Shown piece by piece: positions 8,195 through 16,532 of a DNA stretch of 38,980 nt. This DNA comes from Chloroflexi bacterium OLB14 (lineage in GTDB: Bacteria; Chloroflexota; Anaerolineae; Anaerolineales; Villigracilaceae). The translations under genes were made by a program, and so were the position numbers. Numbering within the stretch: position 1 is the first letter of the stretch; each line of letters starts with the position of its first letter. Location: contig LMZR01000052.1 in the NCBI GenBank assembly GCA_001567105.1, forward strand, positions 1 to 38,980, in the 5' to 3' direction. A model generated the notes under the pieces. The model saw only the letters and a list, made by a program, of their open reading frames with translations, ran no database searches and was not told the DNA's origin.

Positions 8195-9094
8195 TTATCT
8201 ATTCCAAATGCGGCGACCTAAAGCCGAAAGCACAAACTCAACTGCTAATTCAGCCGTTCTATTTTTTGTATCCAAAATCGGGTTTACTTCCACAAAATCC
8301 ATGCCGATTAATTTTCCTGTTTCAGCAATCATTTCACAGGCTAAATGCGCTTCGCGATGTGTAATGCCAGCAGGTACTGGCGTGCCAACACCTGGCGCAT
8401 ATTGTGGGTCGAGCGAATCTAAGTCAAATGAAAGATAAATTCCATCCACATCACGGCTCACATGTTGAATTGCTTTTTCCATCATTGCTACCATACCATA
8501 ACGATCAATTTGTTCCATACTCAATACCATAGCATTGGCATCTCTTAAATTATCTTTTTCACCAGAATCTAAATCTCTGGCGCCCACAATGGCAATGTTA
8601 TTTGGGTCAACCACTGGAATTTTCTCATCCCACAATTGCACTAAACTTTTATCACCATAACCAGTTAACGCCGCCAATGGCATGCCATGGATATTTCCTG
8701 ATGGTGTTGTTTTATCTGTATTGAAATCGGCATGAGCATCAAACCAGATGACTCCGATTTTTCGATTTCTAGCCGCGCCACGCACTGACCCAATAGATAG
8801 ACTGTGATCGCCTCCGATGACTAGCGGAAAGTTGCCACTGCTAATTGAAGTGGATACTGCGCCTGAAACTCTGCGCGACATTGGCACAATACAATCTACA
8901 TATTTTAATTTGGGGTTGATGATTTTACACATTTCAGCAATGGGTACTTCAATATTGCCTTCATCTTTAACTGTGTAACCTAAATCTTCTAATTTTTGTT
9001 GTAAGCCTGCATAACGAATGGCACTGGGTCCCATATCTACCCCGCGCCGTCCTTGTCCTAAATCTACTGGCACGCCGATAATATCTATTTGCAT
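8195..9094 (-). CDS. rocF: arginase
   Basis: 299 aa, a typical arginase. It hydrolyses L-arginine to ornithine and urea using two Mn ions. The start GVPVDLGQGRRGVDMGPSAI is characteristic of RocF-type arginases. Metal and substrate motifs are GGDHS (94-98), WFDAHADFN (around 117-125), SGNIHGMPLA (132 on) and SFDLDSLDP. GGAG precedes the ATG. Its neighbours hutI and the GGDEF gene lie upstream on the same strand, so formimidoylglutamase (HutG, same superfamily) was considered, but the N-terminal signature favours arginase. It may be an amino-acid nitrogen salvage cluster. Confidence 0.88.
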   Translation of the reverse strand: MQIDIIGVPVDLGQGRRGVDMGPSAIRYAGLQQKLEDLGYTVKDEGNIEVPIAEMCKIINPKLKYVDCIVPMSRRVSGAVSTSISSGNFPLVIGGDHSLSIGSVRGAARNRKIGVIWFDAHADFNTDKTTPSGNIHGMPLAALTGYGDKSLVQLWDEKIPVVDPNNIAIVGARDLDSGEKDNLRDANAMVLSMEQIDRYGMVAMMEKAIQHVSRDVDGIYLSFDLDSLDPQYAPGVGTPVPAGITHREAHLACEMIAETGKLIGMDFVEVNPILDTKNRTAELAVEFVLSALGRRIWNR

Positions 9095-9113
9095 TTTATT
9101 TTCTCCATATTCT

Positions 9114-9140
9114 GTAGGTCACGTTGAAAACATGACCTAC
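9114..9140 (-). repeat. palindrome that supplies the stop codon of the GGDEF gene
   Basis: GTAGGTCA (9114-9121) and TGACCTAC (9133-9140) flank an 11-nt loop. On the minus strand the palindrome begins one base before the TAG stop (9139-9137) of the diguanylate cyclase gene. The same arm sequence, GTAGGTCATG, forms the last codons of panE at 35411. It may also end transcription weakly. Confidence 0.65.
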
Positions 9141-10081
9141 TTAAAAATCGTCACTTTATTTCTTCCATTTGATTTTGATTGGTACAAAGCAGTATCTGCT
9201 AAATTCAAAACGCTTTCGCCAGAATCAGCATGAGTTGGGAAAGATGCAACACCCGCCGAAAATGTGCAGGTTAATTTTTTATTTTCAAATTTAATAATCA
9301 TGCCCTCAAATTGTTTTCTTAAAAATTCTGCTCGCTCAAAAGCAGATTCGGTTGTGGCATTGGGCATAAGAATGACAAACTCTTCACCACCAAAACGACA
9401 AGCAATATCACCACTGCGGATGTTATCCGTCAGTAACTTGGCTAGCTGTTGTAAGGCTAAATCCCCAAGTTTGTGACCATACTGGTCGTTCACTTGTTTG
9501 AAATGGTCAATATCTAAAATAATAATAGATAAAGTTGAGTTATCGCGCAAGGCTTGCGCAGTTTCTTTTTCTAAAGACTCTGAAAAAAATCTACGATTAA
9601 ACAATCCTGTCAATGGGTCGCGAATGGCTTGTTCTTGTAATTGCGCGCGTAGTAATTCTACTTCTTCAATTTTCCCCCATAAAATTTCATTCATATCGGT
9701 TAAATCATTTTCAGATTGTTTTCTTTCGGTAATATCATGCGCTACTACCACTCTACCACTTAATGTGCCATCGCTTTTATTTTTGATTGGAATAACCATT
9801 AGTTCAACAATCCGAGTAGGCTCGCCTGCTAAAGTTACTTCTTCGCGCGTTTCTTCTGTCACCAATAAACGATTTAGAAACTGAGACCATTTTGTGAAAA
9901 TATGCAGAGGGTCTTTACCGATCATTTCTGCTTTTGGAAGCCCTGCCCAATGTTCGGCAACTTCATTAGCATCAATAATTAAATCGCGAGCATCTATCAC
10001 CACCACAAATTGAGGAATGTGGTCAATGACAATATCTCTAGCGATTGGGATTAATTCTATCTGTGTTGTGTGTTGTTTCAA
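9137..10081 (-). CDS. PAS-GGDEF diguanylate cyclase
   Basis: 314 aa. The start is TTG at 10081, supported by AAGGAAG 5-6 nt upstream; no ATG in frame is nearby. Residues about 20-118 form a PAS domain ending in VVVAHDITERKQSE, then a short coiled coil (about 120-150), then the GGDEF domain from DPLTGLFNRRFF. The active-site motif is GGEEF (231-235). The inhibitory I-site RSGD (222-225) sits exactly five residues before it, so c-di-GMP feedback is expected. No membrane segment is seen, so it is a cytoplasmic sensor of unknown ligand. It lies 17 bases after hutI. Confidence 0.92.
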   Translation of the reverse strand: MKQHTTQIELIPIARDIVIDHIPQFVVVIDARDLIIDANEVAEHWAGLPKAEMIGKDPLHIFTKWSQFLNRLLVTEETREEVTLAGEPTRIVELMVIPIKNKSDGTLSGRVVVAHDITERKQSENDLTDMNEILWGKIEEVELLRAQLQEQAIRDPLTGLFNRRFFSESLEKETAQALRDNSTLSIIILDIDHFKQVNDQYGHKLGDLALQQLAKLLTDNIRSGDIACRFGGEEFVILMPNATTESAFERAEFLRKQFEGMIIKFENKKLTCTFSAGVASFPTHADSGESVLNLADTALYQSKSNGRNKVTIFK

Positions 10082-10098
10082 TTCTACTTCCTTGAAAA

Positions 10099-11373
10099 TT
10101 AAGCCGTTTGATAATAACCTACATCTACCGAATAGATGCGCCCGCGCTTGACGATTTGTTTTACTAAATTGGTACCATAACGATACCCTAATTGACGATA
10201 ATCTGATACAGATAAAATTAACATGTCGGCTTGTTTGCCAATTTCTAAAGACCCAACTACATCGGCTTTGCGAATGGCTTGCGCGGCATTAATAGTCGCA
10301 CAAGCAATGGCTTGAGCTGGCGTTAATTTCATGGCACGACAAGCCAATGCAATCACAAACTGCATAGATTCATTCCATGTGGTGCCTGGGTTACAGTCAG
10401 TGGCTAAAGCCAGAATGGCATCTGCTTCGATAAATTTTTTAGCAGGCGTGTAATGACTTTCAGCCAAACCAAACGGTGTGCATGGAAGTGATACTGCCAC
10501 TGTTTCTGATTTTGCCAACGCTTCAATATCCGCATCAGATGTGACGACGAGATGGTCTGCGCTGGCGGCATTTAATTTGGCTGCAAGCGATGCTCCGCCG
10601 AGGTTGTCAAATTCGTCAGCATGAACCTTAAGCGGAAATCCCAATAACCCAGCCGAGGTTAAGATTTGACGCGTTTGTTCCAGAGTAAAAGCTTTCGTCT
10701 CGCAAAATACATCCACAAAAGGTAAAGGCTTGTTTGGTGCATGAGTCCCCCACCATTCTTTTAACATCGGCAAAGTTGTGTTTGTAATTTCATCCACATA
10801 GCCTTGCGGATTTTCTTTATATTCAGGTGGAATTGCGTGCGCGCCCAAGTAAGTGTATGAAAGGTCAATTGGAGTTTCATCGCTAAGTGTTAGCAAAGTT
10901 TTTAACAAACGTAATTCGGTAGCGGTATTTAATCCATAACCTGATTTTGCTTCGGCTGTGGTGGTGCCATTGCGAAACATGCGAATCAAACGCGGACGAG
11001 TTTGTGCCACAAGTGTTTCAATGCTAGCAGTTCGTGTGGCTTTGACAGTAGATAAAATTCCGCCACCTGCCGCCAAAATATCTAGGTAAGGCACGCCAGA
11101 CATTTTGAGTTCAAATTCGTTCGCTCGATCTCCTGCCCAAACAATGTGTGTGTGCGGGTCTACAAAACCTGGCATGACAACACAACCACCTGCGTCGAAA
11201 GTTGGTTCATTAGGATAAGCATTTTTTAGTTCATCTGTTTTACCAATGGCAATAATTTTTTCATCTCGAAACAAAATTGCCCCATTTTCGATAATGTTTA
11301 ATGTGCCGAGACTTTTGCCACGTTGTGCGCCACCAGATAATGTCAGAAGTTGAGAAGCAGAATGTATCAACAT
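10099..11373 (-). CDS. hutI: imidazolonepropionase
   Basis: 424 aa. It hydrolyses 4-imidazolone-5-propionate to N-formimidoyl-glutamate, the third step of histidine degradation. The family signatures are VVMPGFVDPHTHIVWAGDR (zinc-binding HxH), AAGGGILSTVKATR, AEAKSGYGL, YTYLGAHAIPPEY, VHADEF and ALATDCNPGTTWNESMQ. It is cytoplasmic, an amidohydrolase-fold TIM barrel. No other hut genes (hutH, hutU) are in the window. It heads a minus-strand run with the GGDEF and arginase genes. There is no strong ribosome site (GGTGG at about 10 nt). Confidence 0.93.
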   Translation of the reverse strand: MLIHSASQLLTLSGGAQRGKSLGTLNIIENGAILFRDEKIIAIGKTDELKNAYPNEPTFDAGGCVVMPGFVDPHTHIVWAGDRANEFELKMSGVPYLDILAAGGGILSTVKATRTASIETLVAQTRPRLIRMFRNGTTTAEAKSGYGLNTATELRLLKTLLTLSDETPIDLSYTYLGAHAIPPEYKENPQGYVDEITNTTLPMLKEWWGTHAPNKPLPFVDVFCETKAFTLEQTRQILTSAGLLGFPLKVHADEFDNLGGASLAAKLNAASADHLVVTSDADIEALAKSETVAVSLPCTPFGLAESHYTPAKKFIEADAILALATDCNPGTTWNESMQFVIALACRAMKLTPAQAIACATINAAQAIRKADVVGSLEIGKQADMLILSVSDYRQLGYRYGTNLVKQIVKRGRIYSVDVGYYQTA

Positions 11374-11469
11374 AAATAAGCCACCAGTTTTTTTATTTAT
11401 TTAACCACAGAACTGTGCGCAATGGGGGGGCAAGCCATTGTTACTATGAAAAAGAGAGAGGCAAGCATT

Positions 11470-11489
11470 AGTTAACATTTCTGTTAACT
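11470..11489 (+). promoter_or_regulatory. operator-like inverted repeat before pilin gene 1
   Basis: AGTTAACA-TTTC-TGTTAACT, 8-bp arms with a 4-bp centre, ends 17 bp upstream of the -35 box. The second pilin gene has the same core TAACA-N4-TGTTA in the same place, so it may be an activator site. Confidence 0.5.
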
Positions 11490-11506
11490 TTAGGAATATA
11501 TTGTGC

Positions 11507-11535
11507 TTGCATTTTTTTTAATAGCAAAGTAGAAT
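11507..11535 (+). promoter_or_regulatory. promoter of pilin gene 1
   Basis: TTGCAT (11507-11512), 17-bp spacer, TAGAAT (11530-11535). The second pilin gene keeps the same -35 hexamer. Confidence 0.65.
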
Positions 11536-11589
11536 AATAAGTATCTCAAGTTATTTTTTGAGAAATCTATCAGAAAGGAGAAATTAGCC

Positions 11590-11745
11590 ATGTTATTTTC
11601 AGTCAAAGAAAAAGGCCAAGGGCTTGTTGAGTATGCTTTAATTCTTGTTTTAGTCGCTATCGTTGTTATTGCCGCCTTGATGATTCTTGGACCTATGATC
11701 GGTAATACATTTAGCAAAATCAATTCCAGCCTTTCAGGTGTATAG
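11590..11745 (+). CDS. Flp/type IVb pilin-like small protein, copy 1
   Basis: 51 aa, preceded by GAAAGGAGAAATTAGCC. After the short basic leader MLFSVKEKG comes QGLVEYALILV, matching the Flp prepilin pattern in which cleavage after Gly leaves Glu at +5 and Tyr at +6. One hydrophobic helix (about 12-37) follows, then the short tail NTFSKINSSLSGV. It would be processed by a TadV-type prepilin peptidase and assembled into Flp pili, but no tad secretion genes are in the window. It differs from copy 2 at only residues 36 (Met/Ile) and 40 (Thr/Val), while the DNA has many silent differences, so both copies look functional. Confidence 0.85.
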   Translation: MLFSVKEKGQGLVEYALILVLVAIVVIAALMILGPMIGNTFSKINSSLSGV

Positions 11746-11773
11746 CCTTAGTTTTCTTTCTTGTAAGGTAAGG

Positions 11774-11789
11774 CTAACATAACTGTTAG
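11774..11789 (+). promoter_or_regulatory. operator-like inverted repeat before pilin gene 2
   Basis: CTAACA-TAAC-TGTTAG, 6-bp arms with a 4-bp centre, 20 bp upstream of the -35 box. It matches the site before copy 1 in core sequence and in position. Confidence 0.5.
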
Positions 11790-11809
11790 GAAAATTAGTA
11801 CTCTATTAC

Positions 11810-11837
11810 TTGCATTTTTAGAGAGACGATGTACAAT
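11810..11837 (+). promoter_or_regulatory. promoter of pilin gene 2
   Basis: TTGCAT (11810-11815), 16-bp spacer, TACAAT (11832-11837). Each pilin copy therefore seems to be transcribed on its own. Confidence 0.65.
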
Positions 11838-11891
11838 AAAGACACTTCAGAGAATTGCTCTGAAAATTTTAGAAGAAAGGAGAAATTTATC

Positions 11892-12047
11892 ATGTTATTT
11901 TCAGTCAAAGAAAAAGGCCAAGGTCTTGTTGAATACGCATTAATTCTCGTTTTAGTAGCTATTGTAGTTATCGCCGCTTTGATGATCCTCGGACCCATCA
12001 TCGGTAACGTCTTCAGCAAGATTAACTCCAGCTTATCTGGTGTATAG
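11892..12047 (+). CDS. Flp/type IVb pilin-like small protein, copy 2
   Basis: 51 aa with GAAAGGAGAAATTTATC before the ATG, nearly the same as copy 1. It has the same Gly-processing site, Glu+5/Tyr+6 and single hydrophobic helix; the tail is NVFSKINSSLSGV. Tandem duplication included the promoter, operator-like site and ribosome site. The silent divergence with 49 of 51 residues conserved points to an old duplication kept by selection, or to gene conversion. A strong terminator follows. Confidence 0.85.
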   Translation: MLFSVKEKGQGLVEYALILVLVAIVVIAALMILGPIIGNVFSKINSSLSGV

Positions 12048-12065
12048 TTTTGATTTGTAATAAAG

Positions 12066-12096
12066 AAAAAGCCTAGTCGTGAGACTGGGCTTTTTT
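12066..12096 (+). terminator. terminator of the pilin genes
   Basis: AAGCCTAGTC (12069-12078), GTGA loop, GACTGGGCTT (12083-12092), followed by TTTT and preceded by an A run. One G-T pair lies in the stem. Confidence 0.85.
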
Positions 12097-12173
12097 GTTT
12101 AATCCGCACCTTTAGCTTATGTTTAGATACGCTTCCGCACAAGGCTTCAGCCTGTTTCTGCTTCGGGAGTATT

Positions 12174-13319
12174 TTATTTAACCCCAATTTGCAGTCGCCA
12201 TAAAGCCAATAAACCTAAAAGATTAAAGGCTACTGCAATCAATGCCACACATAAAAACCCAAATTGCTGATAAATGTATGCCGCAAACAATGCGCCAATA
12301 GCACGCCCAATAGCATGACCTGTGACATTCATAGATAACATAGTGGCACGAGCAGAGGGAATTAGTTCTGTCATCATTGGAATGTGACTCACCATGATGT
12401 ACTCGAAAGTAATATAGAATAAAAATAACCCAATCAATGCGCCTGTTTGTGTTTGTCCAATAAATGGAAGTAAGAGAGCCGCAATAATATTGCCAATGAT
12501 TCCAATGGTAAGGGCAAGAGGTTTACCAAGTTTATCGGTTGTTAGGGCTACTAAGCCTTCACCGCTGAGTTCTGAAATTCCAATTACAGCCGATGCCCCT
12601 GCTAAGGCTAGAATTTGTAAGCCAAAAGAATCTTCTAACCATACGCCGAAAATAACATTAACCAATTCGTTGGCTGAGCTAGCAAACAAAGCAATGGCAA
12701 TTCCTGCTAGCGCAATGGGAGATGTCAACACAGTGCGATATGCCTGACTTAAGTTTGAAGCAGGCTCATGGTGTTCATCCTGATTTGGAATAATTTTCCA
12801 TATCACAAAGAATATTATTAAACCCAGCAGTGTGAATACAGGAAATGGTGCCGACCAGCCGAATTGATCAATTAAGAAGCCGACGAGTGGGATTCCCAAA
12901 ATAAAAGCAAAAGACCAAGCAACTTCGGTGACAGCCAAGGCAGTGCCACGCTTGTGATACGGAATACGGTCACCAAAATAAGCTTGCATAGATGGGTCGA
13001 AAATAAATTTGCCAATCATTGCCATCATCAGTGCTATTGCCAAAGTCCAAAGTGAGGGTCGAAGTGTAACTATTAACATGCCAGCAATAAAAATTGATAC
13101 TCCTAGTAACATGCCAAATTTTCTGCCGCGTTTATCTGCAATGGGGGCAAAGAGAGGACTCACTGCGCCGACTAGAGAACGCAATGTCATAATGATAGAC
13201 ATTGTTTCGAGATTAACTCCAAGCCCACGTGCAAAAACTGATAAAAATGGATAAACCATTCTGTGAGCTGTGTTCAGAATGGTGCGTAAAAACATGAAGA
13301 TGATTAATTGAATGCGCAT
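12174..13319 (-). CDS. major facilitator superfamily transporter
   Basis: 381 aa with about 12 hydrophobic segments, so an inner-membrane permease. The loop after the second segment, APIADKRGRKFGMLLG, is the MFS motif A (normally GxxxDRxGRR), and YHKRGTALAVTEVAWS fits the fourth-helix region. The substrate cannot be predicted from sequence. The gene stands alone, facing away from the TerC gene. No Shine-Dalgarno is visible before the ATG (ACCTTCAACC). Confidence 0.85.
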   Translation of the reverse strand: MRIQLIIFMFLRTILNTAHRMVYPFLSVFARGLGVNLETMSIIMTLRSLVGAVSPLFAPIADKRGRKFGMLLGVSIFIAGMLIVTLRPSLWTLAIALMMAMIGKFIFDPSMQAYFGDRIPYHKRGTALAVTEVAWSFAFILGIPLVGFLIDQFGWSAPFPVFTLLGLIIFFVIWKIIPNQDEHHEPASNLSQAYRTVLTSPIALAGIAIALFASSANELVNVIFGVWLEDSFGLQILALAGASAVIGISELSGEGLVALTTDKLGKPLALTIGIIGNIIAALLLPFIGQTQTGALIGLFLFYITFEYIMVSHIPMMTELIPSARATMLSMNVTGHAIGRAIGALFAAYIYQQFGFLCVALIAVAFNLLGLLALWRLQIGVK

Positions 13320-13473
13320 GGTTGAAGGTGTCCGATCTTGAAGTGTGGTGAAGGTTTGGGTTTAGTAACAACTGTCCCCCAGTTATGAGGCGAGGACGAT
13401 TCTAACATTATTGATTAGATGCTTCTATCTTATAAATATTTACGATACAATCATCTATGAAAGAGGCGCGTGT

Positions 13474-14268
13474 ATGGACTATTCCATTATTGTTATTGTG
13501 ATTCAGTTAGTTTTTTTAGAGGGAATTCTTTCTATTGATAATGCGGCTGTACTTGGGGCAATGGTTGTGCCATTGCCTAATGATAAACAAATTCCTTGGC
13601 CCCCCATTTTGGAGAAATTCGGTCGTTGGCTTCATCCTGTTTTGGGGTATCAACGCAGTGCGGCATTGAAGGTTGGTTTGCTAGGTGCTTATGTGGGGCG
13701 AGGCTTGATGTTGTTATTAGCCAGTGTGTTGATTGAAAATTTATGGATTCGGCTGATTGGTGCTATTTATTTAATTCATTTAGCTTGCCATGAGTTGGGA
13801 GATTCAACTCCACATGACCAAACTACAGAAGAAAAAAAAGAAGCGGCGCAGGTGTTCTCGTTTTGGCATGTTGTTTTTACAATTGAATTAATGGATTTAG
13901 TTTTTAGCATTGATAATGTGATTGCCGCTGTTGCTATTTCAAAAGAATTGTGGGTGGTGATGTTAGGGGTTGCTATTGGTATTTTAACCATGCGCTTTGC
14001 GGCTGGCTTATTTAGTTATGCCGTAGAACGCGAGCCGATTTTGAAGGAAGCGGCTTATATTCTTATTCTTAATATTGGTGTTCAATTAATCTTAGAAGAA
14101 ATTTGGAAAATAGAATTTTCGGATTTAGTTCGTTTTGGGATTTCTATTTTTATCATTTTGGCGTGTTTGTTTTATGCTCATAGTCCACTTTTGCAGAAGT
14201 TGAATTTTATTTTTGCGTTGGCTTTCATGGGGGCTGGGCATTTTGAAATGACTTTATGGAATGGTTAG
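13474..14268 (+). CDS. TerC-family integral membrane protein
   Basis: 264 aa. The start is ATG 13474, with AAGAGG 7-8 nt upstream; the frame stays open to 13411 without a ribosome site. TerC signatures appear twice as an internal repeat: FLEGILSIDNAAVLG near the N-terminus and IELMDLVFSIDNVIAAVAIS in the middle, both with the conserved acidic/Asn residues in membrane helices. About seven helices are predicted. Family members take part in metal (Mn) export or protein metalation; tellurite resistance is the historic name. A CDF metal exporter follows on the same strand, so metal homeostasis is a reasonable inference. Confidence 0.85.
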   Translation: MDYSIIVIVIQLVFLEGILSIDNAAVLGAMVVPLPNDKQIPWPPILEKFGRWLHPVLGYQRSAALKVGLLGAYVGRGLMLLLASVLIENLWIRLIGAIYLIHLACHELGDSTPHDQTTEEKKEAAQVFSFWHVVFTIELMDLVFSIDNVIAAVAISKELWVVMLGVAIGILTMRFAAGLFSYAVEREPILKEAAYILILNIGVQLILEEIWKIEFSDLVRFGISIFIILACLFYAHSPLLQKLNFIFALAFMGAGHFEMTLWNG

Positions 14269-14351
14269 TTTACCCAATCACTTCGCTGTTTCGTAAGTTG
14301 TTTCAATAGCAACCTGACAATAAGTAAAATTTATTTTCAGAAAAAATACAA

Positions 14352-14357
14352 TACAAT
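14352..14357 (+). promoter_or_regulatory. -10 box of the CDF gene, leaderless arrangement
   Basis: TACAAT ends 6 bases before the ATG at 14364 (gap CACAAC plus ATG). No Shine-Dalgarno is present, so the transcript should start at or beside the start codon. Confidence 0.6.
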
Positions 14358-14363
14358 CACAAC

Positions 14364-15299
14364 ATGACGCATGAACGTGACCGTAAAAGCTTGCTAGCCA
14401 TTAATATTGGGCTTGGGGTGAATATATTTTTAGCCATTATCAAAACCACCTTTGGCATTTTAGGCAACAGCCCAGCACTTTTAGCAGAAGGGATTAACTC
14501 CACTTCTGATGTTGCTTATTACATTGCGGCTAGTATTGTAGTGCGCATGGCAAATCAACCAGCCGACCATGAACATCCGTATGGGCATCGTCAATTTGAA
14601 AGTATTGGTTCGTTAATTATTGGTTCATTTGTTGTTACAACTGCCTTAGCAGTTTTTTGGGATGCAGCAGATAAAATTTGGGGCTTTATCATTGGCAGTG
14701 CCACTTCGCAAATTGCACATCCATTTACCTTGTGGGTTGCATTTGGTACCGTCATTATAAAAATTATTTTGAGTCTTTACACCCGCAAACTTGGACGCGA
14801 AACGCATAACCCGATTGTCAAAGCCTTGGCGTATGATCATCGTAACGATTTATTTTCAGCCAGTGCCGCCACCATTGGTATTTTTCTTGGTCAACGTGGT
14901 TTCCCTTGGGTAGATCCGTTGGCAGGTGCATTAGTCGCCTTTTTGATTTTACGCACTGGCATTTATATTCTGCGCGAATCTTCAATTGATTTGATGGCGG
15001 CTGTGCCTAACTTTGAATTAGCAGAACAAGTTGTAAATTTATTAAAGGATATTCAAGGCGTGAAACAAGTGGAGGAACTACAAGCGCATCGCTTCGGACC
15101 TCACATTGTGGTTGCTTTAACTATCGGCATTGATGGCTCGCTGACAGTGACTGAAGGTGATGCCATCGCCAGCCGCGTGGAAAAAACATTAATCAATTCA
15201 ATTTCAAACATTCGTAGAGTGCATGTGCATTATCACCCTGCTAAAAAAGAACACGCTGATATGACTATTGAAGAAATTGTTAATCAAACATACAAATAG
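14364..15299 (+). CDS. cation diffusion facilitator (CDF) efflux protein
   Basis: 311 aa. CDF proteins export Zn, Mn, Fe or Co by proton antiport in the cytoplasmic membrane. Six helices are visible, with LLAEGINSTSDVAYY in helix 2 and AYDHRNDLFSASAA in helix 5 at the metal site. HEHPYGHRQFE follows helix 2, as in the family. The C-terminal cytoplasmic domain (about 215-311) ends in RRVHVHYHPA, with the usual His residues. In the helix-2 site the family's first His or Asp position reads Asn (NSTSD), which may change metal choice. It is probably leaderless (see the promoter entry). Confidence 0.9.
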   Translation: MTHERDRKSLLAINIGLGVNIFLAIIKTTFGILGNSPALLAEGINSTSDVAYYIAASIVVRMANQPADHEHPYGHRQFESIGSLIIGSFVVTTALAVFWDAADKIWGFIIGSATSQIAHPFTLWVAFGTVIIKIILSLYTRKLGRETHNPIVKALAYDHRNDLFSASAATIGIFLGQRGFPWVDPLAGALVAFLILRTGIYILRESSIDLMAAVPNFELAEQVVNLLKDIQGVKQVEELQAHRFGPHIVVALTIGIDGSLTVTEGDAIASRVEKTLINSISNIRRVHVHYHPAKKEHADMTIEEIVNQTYK

Positions 15300-15301
15300 A
15301 A

Positions 15302-15719
15302 TCACTTCTTAAAAAATGAATGCATATTCTTCAAAACTTGCTTCCATTCATTTTCAGCAGTAGATTTTCTTTGCATTTCACTCAATCGCCGTTCCATAAT
15401 TTCTGCTACACGTTCATCTTCCCCTGCATCCAGCCAAAAGCCGTGACTATTCTCCACGCAAGCATCTAATTTCAAATCATATAAACGATATTGAAATTCA
15501 TCTAACATCGTTCCACAGTGCGGGCAGGGATATGTTGTTTTAGTTTGAAAATGAATCAACGAACCTTTTTTTAGAATCTTCATCAAAAATTACATCTTCT
15601 AACTTATCCAATTCATCAAAATCTAACCACATGCCTCGACATTGTGGACATGAATCTACTTCTAACATACCTTTATAAAATTTCGTAATCAGTTCTGCAT
15701 TACATTTTGGACAATTCAT
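15302..15719 (-). CDS. two-module zf-TFIIB-like zinc-ribbon protein, interrupted by a +1 frameshift
   Basis: The first part (ATG 15719) reads MNCPKCNAELITK, then VDSCPQCRGMWLDFDELDKL, and runs to FDEDSKK. The second part continues one frame over with GSLIHFQTKTTYPCPHCGTM, then VENSHGFWLDAGEDERV. Joined, they give about 138 aa with two CPxC/WLD zinc-ribbon modules, the known zf-TFIIB arrangement. The break is a T7 run at 15566-15572 (A7 in the mRNA), one base longer than needed. The second module's upstream Cys pair is degenerate (VENSHGFWLD). The first ATG overlaps the tlyA stop (ATGA), so translation is coupled. Function is unknown. Confidence 0.7.
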
Positions 15720-16528
15720 AAATTTAAACCATCTACTAAACTTTCAACCGAATTTTCATTTGCCTGTAAGTTCATCCATAACAAAAATTCCACATTACCT
15801 TTCGGACCCAGCAAAGAGGATTTTACCAAGCCGAGCAACCCAAAGCCTTCATTTTTTGCGAAGGTTAACACATCTAATAAAACTTGTTTATGAATTTCAG
15901 GGTTGCGAATCACCCCATCCCCTTTAGAGACATCTCTCCTGCCTGCTTCAAATTGTGGCTTAATCAGCGCGATAATATTTCTTTCTTCTTTCCTCTTTCC
16001 TTCATCGAAAGAAGAAAGAGGAAAGAGATTAAACCATTTTTTTATTACTGGTAATAAAACCTTCAACGAAATAAACGAAGCATCTACTGTTACAAAATCT
16101 ATTTTTTCTGGTAATGATTCTACAAATCTGGCATTGGTTTCTTCCATCACCACTACGCGTGAATCAGTGCGTAACTTCCAATGCAAAATACCTTTGCCCA
16201 CATCAATAGCATAGACTTTTTTCGCGCCATGTTGTAATAAACAATCTGTAAAGCCACCAGTAGATGAGCCAACATCTACACATACAAAATCTTTTACAGC
16301 AATGTTAAAAGTAGTTAATGCGCCTTCTAACTTTTCGCCACCACGCGAAACAAATTTTGGACCAGCATCCACCGTCAGCAAGGCATCAGGTTGAATAGCA
16401 GTAGCAGGCTTCAGCACCATCTGACCCGCAACACGCACTTGGCCAGCCATAATCAAGGCTTGGGCTTTGGCGCGTGAATCGGCTAACCCTTTTTCCACTA
16501 ACAAAACATCAAGCCGCACTTTGCCCAT
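15716..16528 (-). CDS. tlyA: TlyA-family rRNA 2'-O-methyltransferase
   Basis: 270 aa. An N-terminal S4 RNA-binding domain (RLDVLLVEKGLADSRAKAQA) is followed by an FtsJ-like methyltransferase with the SAM motif CVDVGSSTGGFTDCLL. VTVDASFISLK and ALIKPQFEAGR complete the active region. TlyA enzymes methylate 16S/23S rRNA and are often annotated as hemolysins. Residues about 168-184 (FPLSSFDEGKRKEER) come from a purine/pyrimidine palindrome that also occurs between genes, and seem to be an in-frame insertion just before the LIKPQFE strand. The gene starts 4 bases after the upstream membrane-protein gene, without a clear Shine-Dalgarno. Confidence 0.88.
   Translation of the reverse strand: MGKVRLDVLLVEKGLADSRAKAQALIMAGQVRVAGQMVLKPATAIQPDALLTVDAGPKFVSRGGEKLEGALTTFNIAVKDFVCVDVGSSTGGFTDCLLQHGAKKVYAIDVGKGILHWKLRTDSRVVVMEETNARFVESLPEKIDFVTVDASFISLKVLLPVIKKWFNLFPLSSFDEGKRKEERNIIALIKPQFEAGRRDVSKGDGVIRNPEIHKQVLLDVLTFAKNEGFGLLGLVKSSLLGPKGNVEFLLWMNLQANENSVESLVDGLNL
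15978..16026. repeat. palindromic repeat inside tlyA
   Basis: CTTTCCTCTTTC (15988-15999) and GAAAGAGGAAAG (16014-16025) are perfect 12-bp arms. A 22-base segment from 15978 recurs at about 22603-22624 next to thrS, and the core recurs in the terminator at 26239-26270. Here the element is translated in frame as part of TlyA. Confidence 0.7.
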
Positions 16529-16532
16529 AAGT

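Noticed and set aside
8195..9094. Formimidoylglutamase (HutG) as an alternative for the arginase gene, given the nearby hutI
   Set aside because: The N-terminal GVPVDLGQGRRGVDMGPSAI and overall layout match RocF arginases better.
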